Shown: one piece after another, positions 62,087-64,000 of the stretch
Layout of the letters: each line of letters begins with the position of its first letter
How positions within the stretch are numbered: the stretch's first letter is position 1
From: Phialocephala subalpina
Lineage: Eukaryota; Ascomycota; Leotiomycetes; Helotiales; Mollisiaceae
Reading direction: 5' to 3'
NCBI GenBank assembly: GCA_900073065.1
Contig: FJOG01000001.1
Location: 1,892,439-1,956,438, forward strand
Length of the DNA stretch: 64,000 nucleotides
The notes under the pieces: model-generated
What the model was told of the DNA's origin: nothing
Database searches by the model: none
Seen by the model: only the letters and a program-made list of their open reading frames with translations
Translations under genes and position numbers: made by a program

Positions 62087-62820
62087 GTGCCTTCATTGCA
62101 TGGGAACGAAACGCTTTGGGCGAATCTGAAAACCGCTTTGGGCCGCCTCGCCCAGGCAGTCGGTCTCCTTCCATCACTTGAAGACGATATCCCTGAACCG
62201 CATCTTCAATTCTCAGCAGAACGCCCAATCCAAACCATCCCATCAAGGGACACAATGAGCTTATTCCTGGCTAGATCTCGAACTCTGAGATCAAGCCACA
62301 GCACACTATAGCTTCGACCGCACACTAATCAGCCACACACGCTTTCCCGCAGAAAGCTTGAACAGAACCATCTACATGTGGAATCACGGATGCTGCCATT
62401 GACACGGGGGCGGACTTCATACCCAGCTTGCCCCAGGATATCCCACCTTCCTCGTCTCCAAACAAGTCCAAACCTACCGGTGCTAATCTTCAAGTGGTAT
62501 GACCCCCATCATCTACCTAACATCTCCTTTTCAACCAATTCCACAAACCTGTTCCTAAACCTAGAAATTCCAAAGGTGACTTTATCATTGATAGGTCGTT
62601 GAACTTCCATCTACGGAAAAAATGGTATGATGAAAGAATATTCGCCACCGCCTTGGATCGTCATAGAGGGTCTTACGCGAACAGGGATATCTGCATGCAA
62701 CTGATGGACGGGGAGACGGGTTCCCCTCCTTCTGCATCTCGATATCTCGATCCCAGAAACGAGATGTTAAAGCATCCTGGCGAGTTTTTGAGCTGTGGCT
62801 GCCTGGAAGAACGTTCCTAG
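62087..62820 (+). pseudogene. Possible gene remains, frames not joined
   Basis: Coding-like pieces on the plus strand: 62087-62311 (HGNETLWANLKTALGRLAQA), 62383-62499 in another frame (AAIDTGADFIPSLPQDIPPS), and 62566-62820 (SKGDFIIDRSLNFHLRKKWY, DICMQLMDGETGSPPSASRY), ending at TAG 62818. The second contains IDTGAD, the kind of motif seen in retropepsin-like proteases, but too little surrounds it to call one. No splice pair joins the pieces in frame (an acceptor at 62564 exists). It may be a decayed gene or transposon part. Confidence 0.3.
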
Positions 62821-63753
62821 GAATGGCGAGATAGGGGGTTGGTCTCAGTCACGTGATAAGATGAGATTGAAAAGGGGTGTGAGGCTTGATTGGTTCGGGG
62901 AGGCGAAGTGCATTTCAGAAGGATTGTCATTGACTTGATGTTGTGAGATGATGGGATGAAAGAGCGGTATCGATTCCGGTTCGGGTTCGTATATCTGAAT
63001 GGTAGGATGTGCCTGAGTTGCGATGCAAGATGTTGGATCTTGTCGAATGTCGGGCTCTTGTACCTGACTATTTTCGCACATCGAGCCTCGGCATTGCCTT
63101 TCAGAGGAAGAGACGTTGAAGAGCATGCTACCTGAGATAAACATGAAGGACTACATGACACCAAGATGTTGTTCCCATATTGTCGAATTTTCAAACAGCA
63201 AAGCTCCAAGTGCACAAATGAGGCTTGAAGGGGGGAAATGGCAATGTCAATTGTTGTGTACCTAGGTACCGCTACATTCCGGAAAAACTGCTGCAAAATG
63301 CAGTTTCAAATATTATGAAATCTTGAGACAGAAAAATGAGGGCTTCTAGTGTTTCGGCATTGTAGAAGCAGTTTGGTGAACACATCAAACGAGAGAACTG
63401 TCTAATTTCCTTCGATTCGTGCTCGTAATATTTCTTATCCTAAATAATTGTTAAGTTATCGGCGTTCATTAACCTATTCTAGTGTAGGTGTCTAATTTGT
63501 CACTCCTGGGATGTCTAAGAAAATTGCTTTACTTTGGCGGTACACTTGGCTTGTCTCTCGTCCAGGTAGCTCCTTGTGCCTATGTTATCCCCTCCCAAAT
63601 ATCTCGAAGCCCTTGAATATCAGCTTGCATATTGTCCTCAGGACACATTCACCTCCGAGTCAAGCATCAGGAACCGCGGCCATCATCAAGCAAAGTGCTC
63701 GCTCGAATTCATCTCTATTGGTACAAACATGGCATCGACCTCAAGCTCCCCAT
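62821..63753. other. Intergenic
   Basis: No gene supported. A minus-strand 159-codon frame at 63296-62817 shows no pattern. Confidence 0.5.
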
Positions 63754-64000
63754 CTAATCCTTCTTCAGTGGCTTGAAGACCTCCTCGATACCATCCTTCG
63801 TAATAATCATCATCAACAGCCCATCACCAACCTCAATATGTCTCTCAACCGCGCTGTCAAACGCATCCTTGACCAAGTCCTCGACCTCATTTCTTGGTAA
63901 TGGGATCTTCTCTCTCTCTGCCAACGCATGACCCGCTCCGCTCTCCGGAATGTACTGATTCTTGAAGTTGACCTGATTATCCAAGAACGGCATAATCAAG
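63754..64000 (-). CDS. pre7: 20S proteasome subunit beta6 (Pre7/PSMB1), C-terminal part
   Basis: The frame is open from the right window edge to TAG 63754-63756 and gives the last 81 residues of a beta subunit: MPFLDNQVNFKNQYIPE, a loop, then LPRNEVEDLVKDAFDSAVER, HIEVGDGLLMMIITKDGIEE and the end FKPLKKD. The FKNQY segment and the TKDG-x-(5)-PLKKD-like end match beta6 (yeast Pre7) better than other beta subunits. It is the third proteasome subunit gene in the window. The 5' exons are outside. Confidence 0.9.
   Translation of the reverse strand, partial: LIMPFLDNQVNFKNQYIPESGAGHALAEREKIPLPRNEVEDLVKDAFDSAVERHIEVGDGLLMMIITKDGIEEVFKPLKKD

Overview
The window is nuclear DNA of a filamentous ascomycete (Pezizomycotina). 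The genes carry many short introns (mostly 45-75 nt) with GTRNGT donors and CTAAC/CTGAC-like branch points, and the housekeeping proteins are clearly fungal. Codon and protein style, a secreted cysteine-rich protein and an AT-rich block that looks like RIP (repeat-induced point mutation) suggest Leotiomycetes, but that placement is inference. Most coding regions had to be assembled from several exons; all models below were checked for reading-frame continuity by hand.

Layout. 1-3.5 kb: the start of an uncharacterised fungal protein running off the left edge, then remnants of zinc-finger and PHD-finger genes around a 491-bp assembly gap. 5.5-8.0 kb: glutamine:fructose-6-phosphate amidotransferase (gfa1). 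8.4-17.6 kb: an accessory, decaying tract with proline-rich hypothetical genes, minisatellites, a large inverted repeat, a long ORF broken by in-frame stops and frameshifts, about 1 kb of extremely AT-rich DNA, and a sugar transporter that has lost its N-terminal half. 18.2-31.8 kb: dense housekeeping genes (proteasome ATPase rpt4, enolase, eIF3j/hcr1, a small secreted protein, a Chk2/Rad53-type kinase, a SAP30BP-like protein and proteasome beta7/pre4). 32.5-45.3 kb: a Kin4-like kinase, a C2-domain protein, a BAR-PH-ArfGAP protein and a TesB-like thioesterase. 45.5-47.6 kb: a decayed tandem duplication and a small gene. 47.9-56.7 kb: Mdm31/32-type mitochondrial protein, pno1, hsp30 and an RRM-YTH RNA-binding protein. 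56.7-63.7 kb: nearly gene-free. 63.75-64 kb: the 3' end of proteasome beta6 (pre7), running off the right edge.

Functionally the intact genes cover primary metabolism (hexosamine synthesis, glycolysis), protein turnover (three 26S proteasome subunits), translation and ribosome assembly (eIF3j, Pno1), DNA-damage and cell-cycle signalling (Chk2-type and Kin4-like kinases), membrane traffic and mitochondria. They do not form an evident pathway cluster.

The most interesting signal is in the introns. Unusually long introns in three unrelated genes (Chk2-type kinase, thioesterase, pno1) share a related hairpin-forming sequence in the sense orientation. This is the signature of introner-like elements, i.e. 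mobile introns. The second theme is decay: at least four gene-like reading frames are interrupted by in-frame stops that could arise by C-to-T (RIP-type) change, clustered near an AT-rich island and a truncated transporter.
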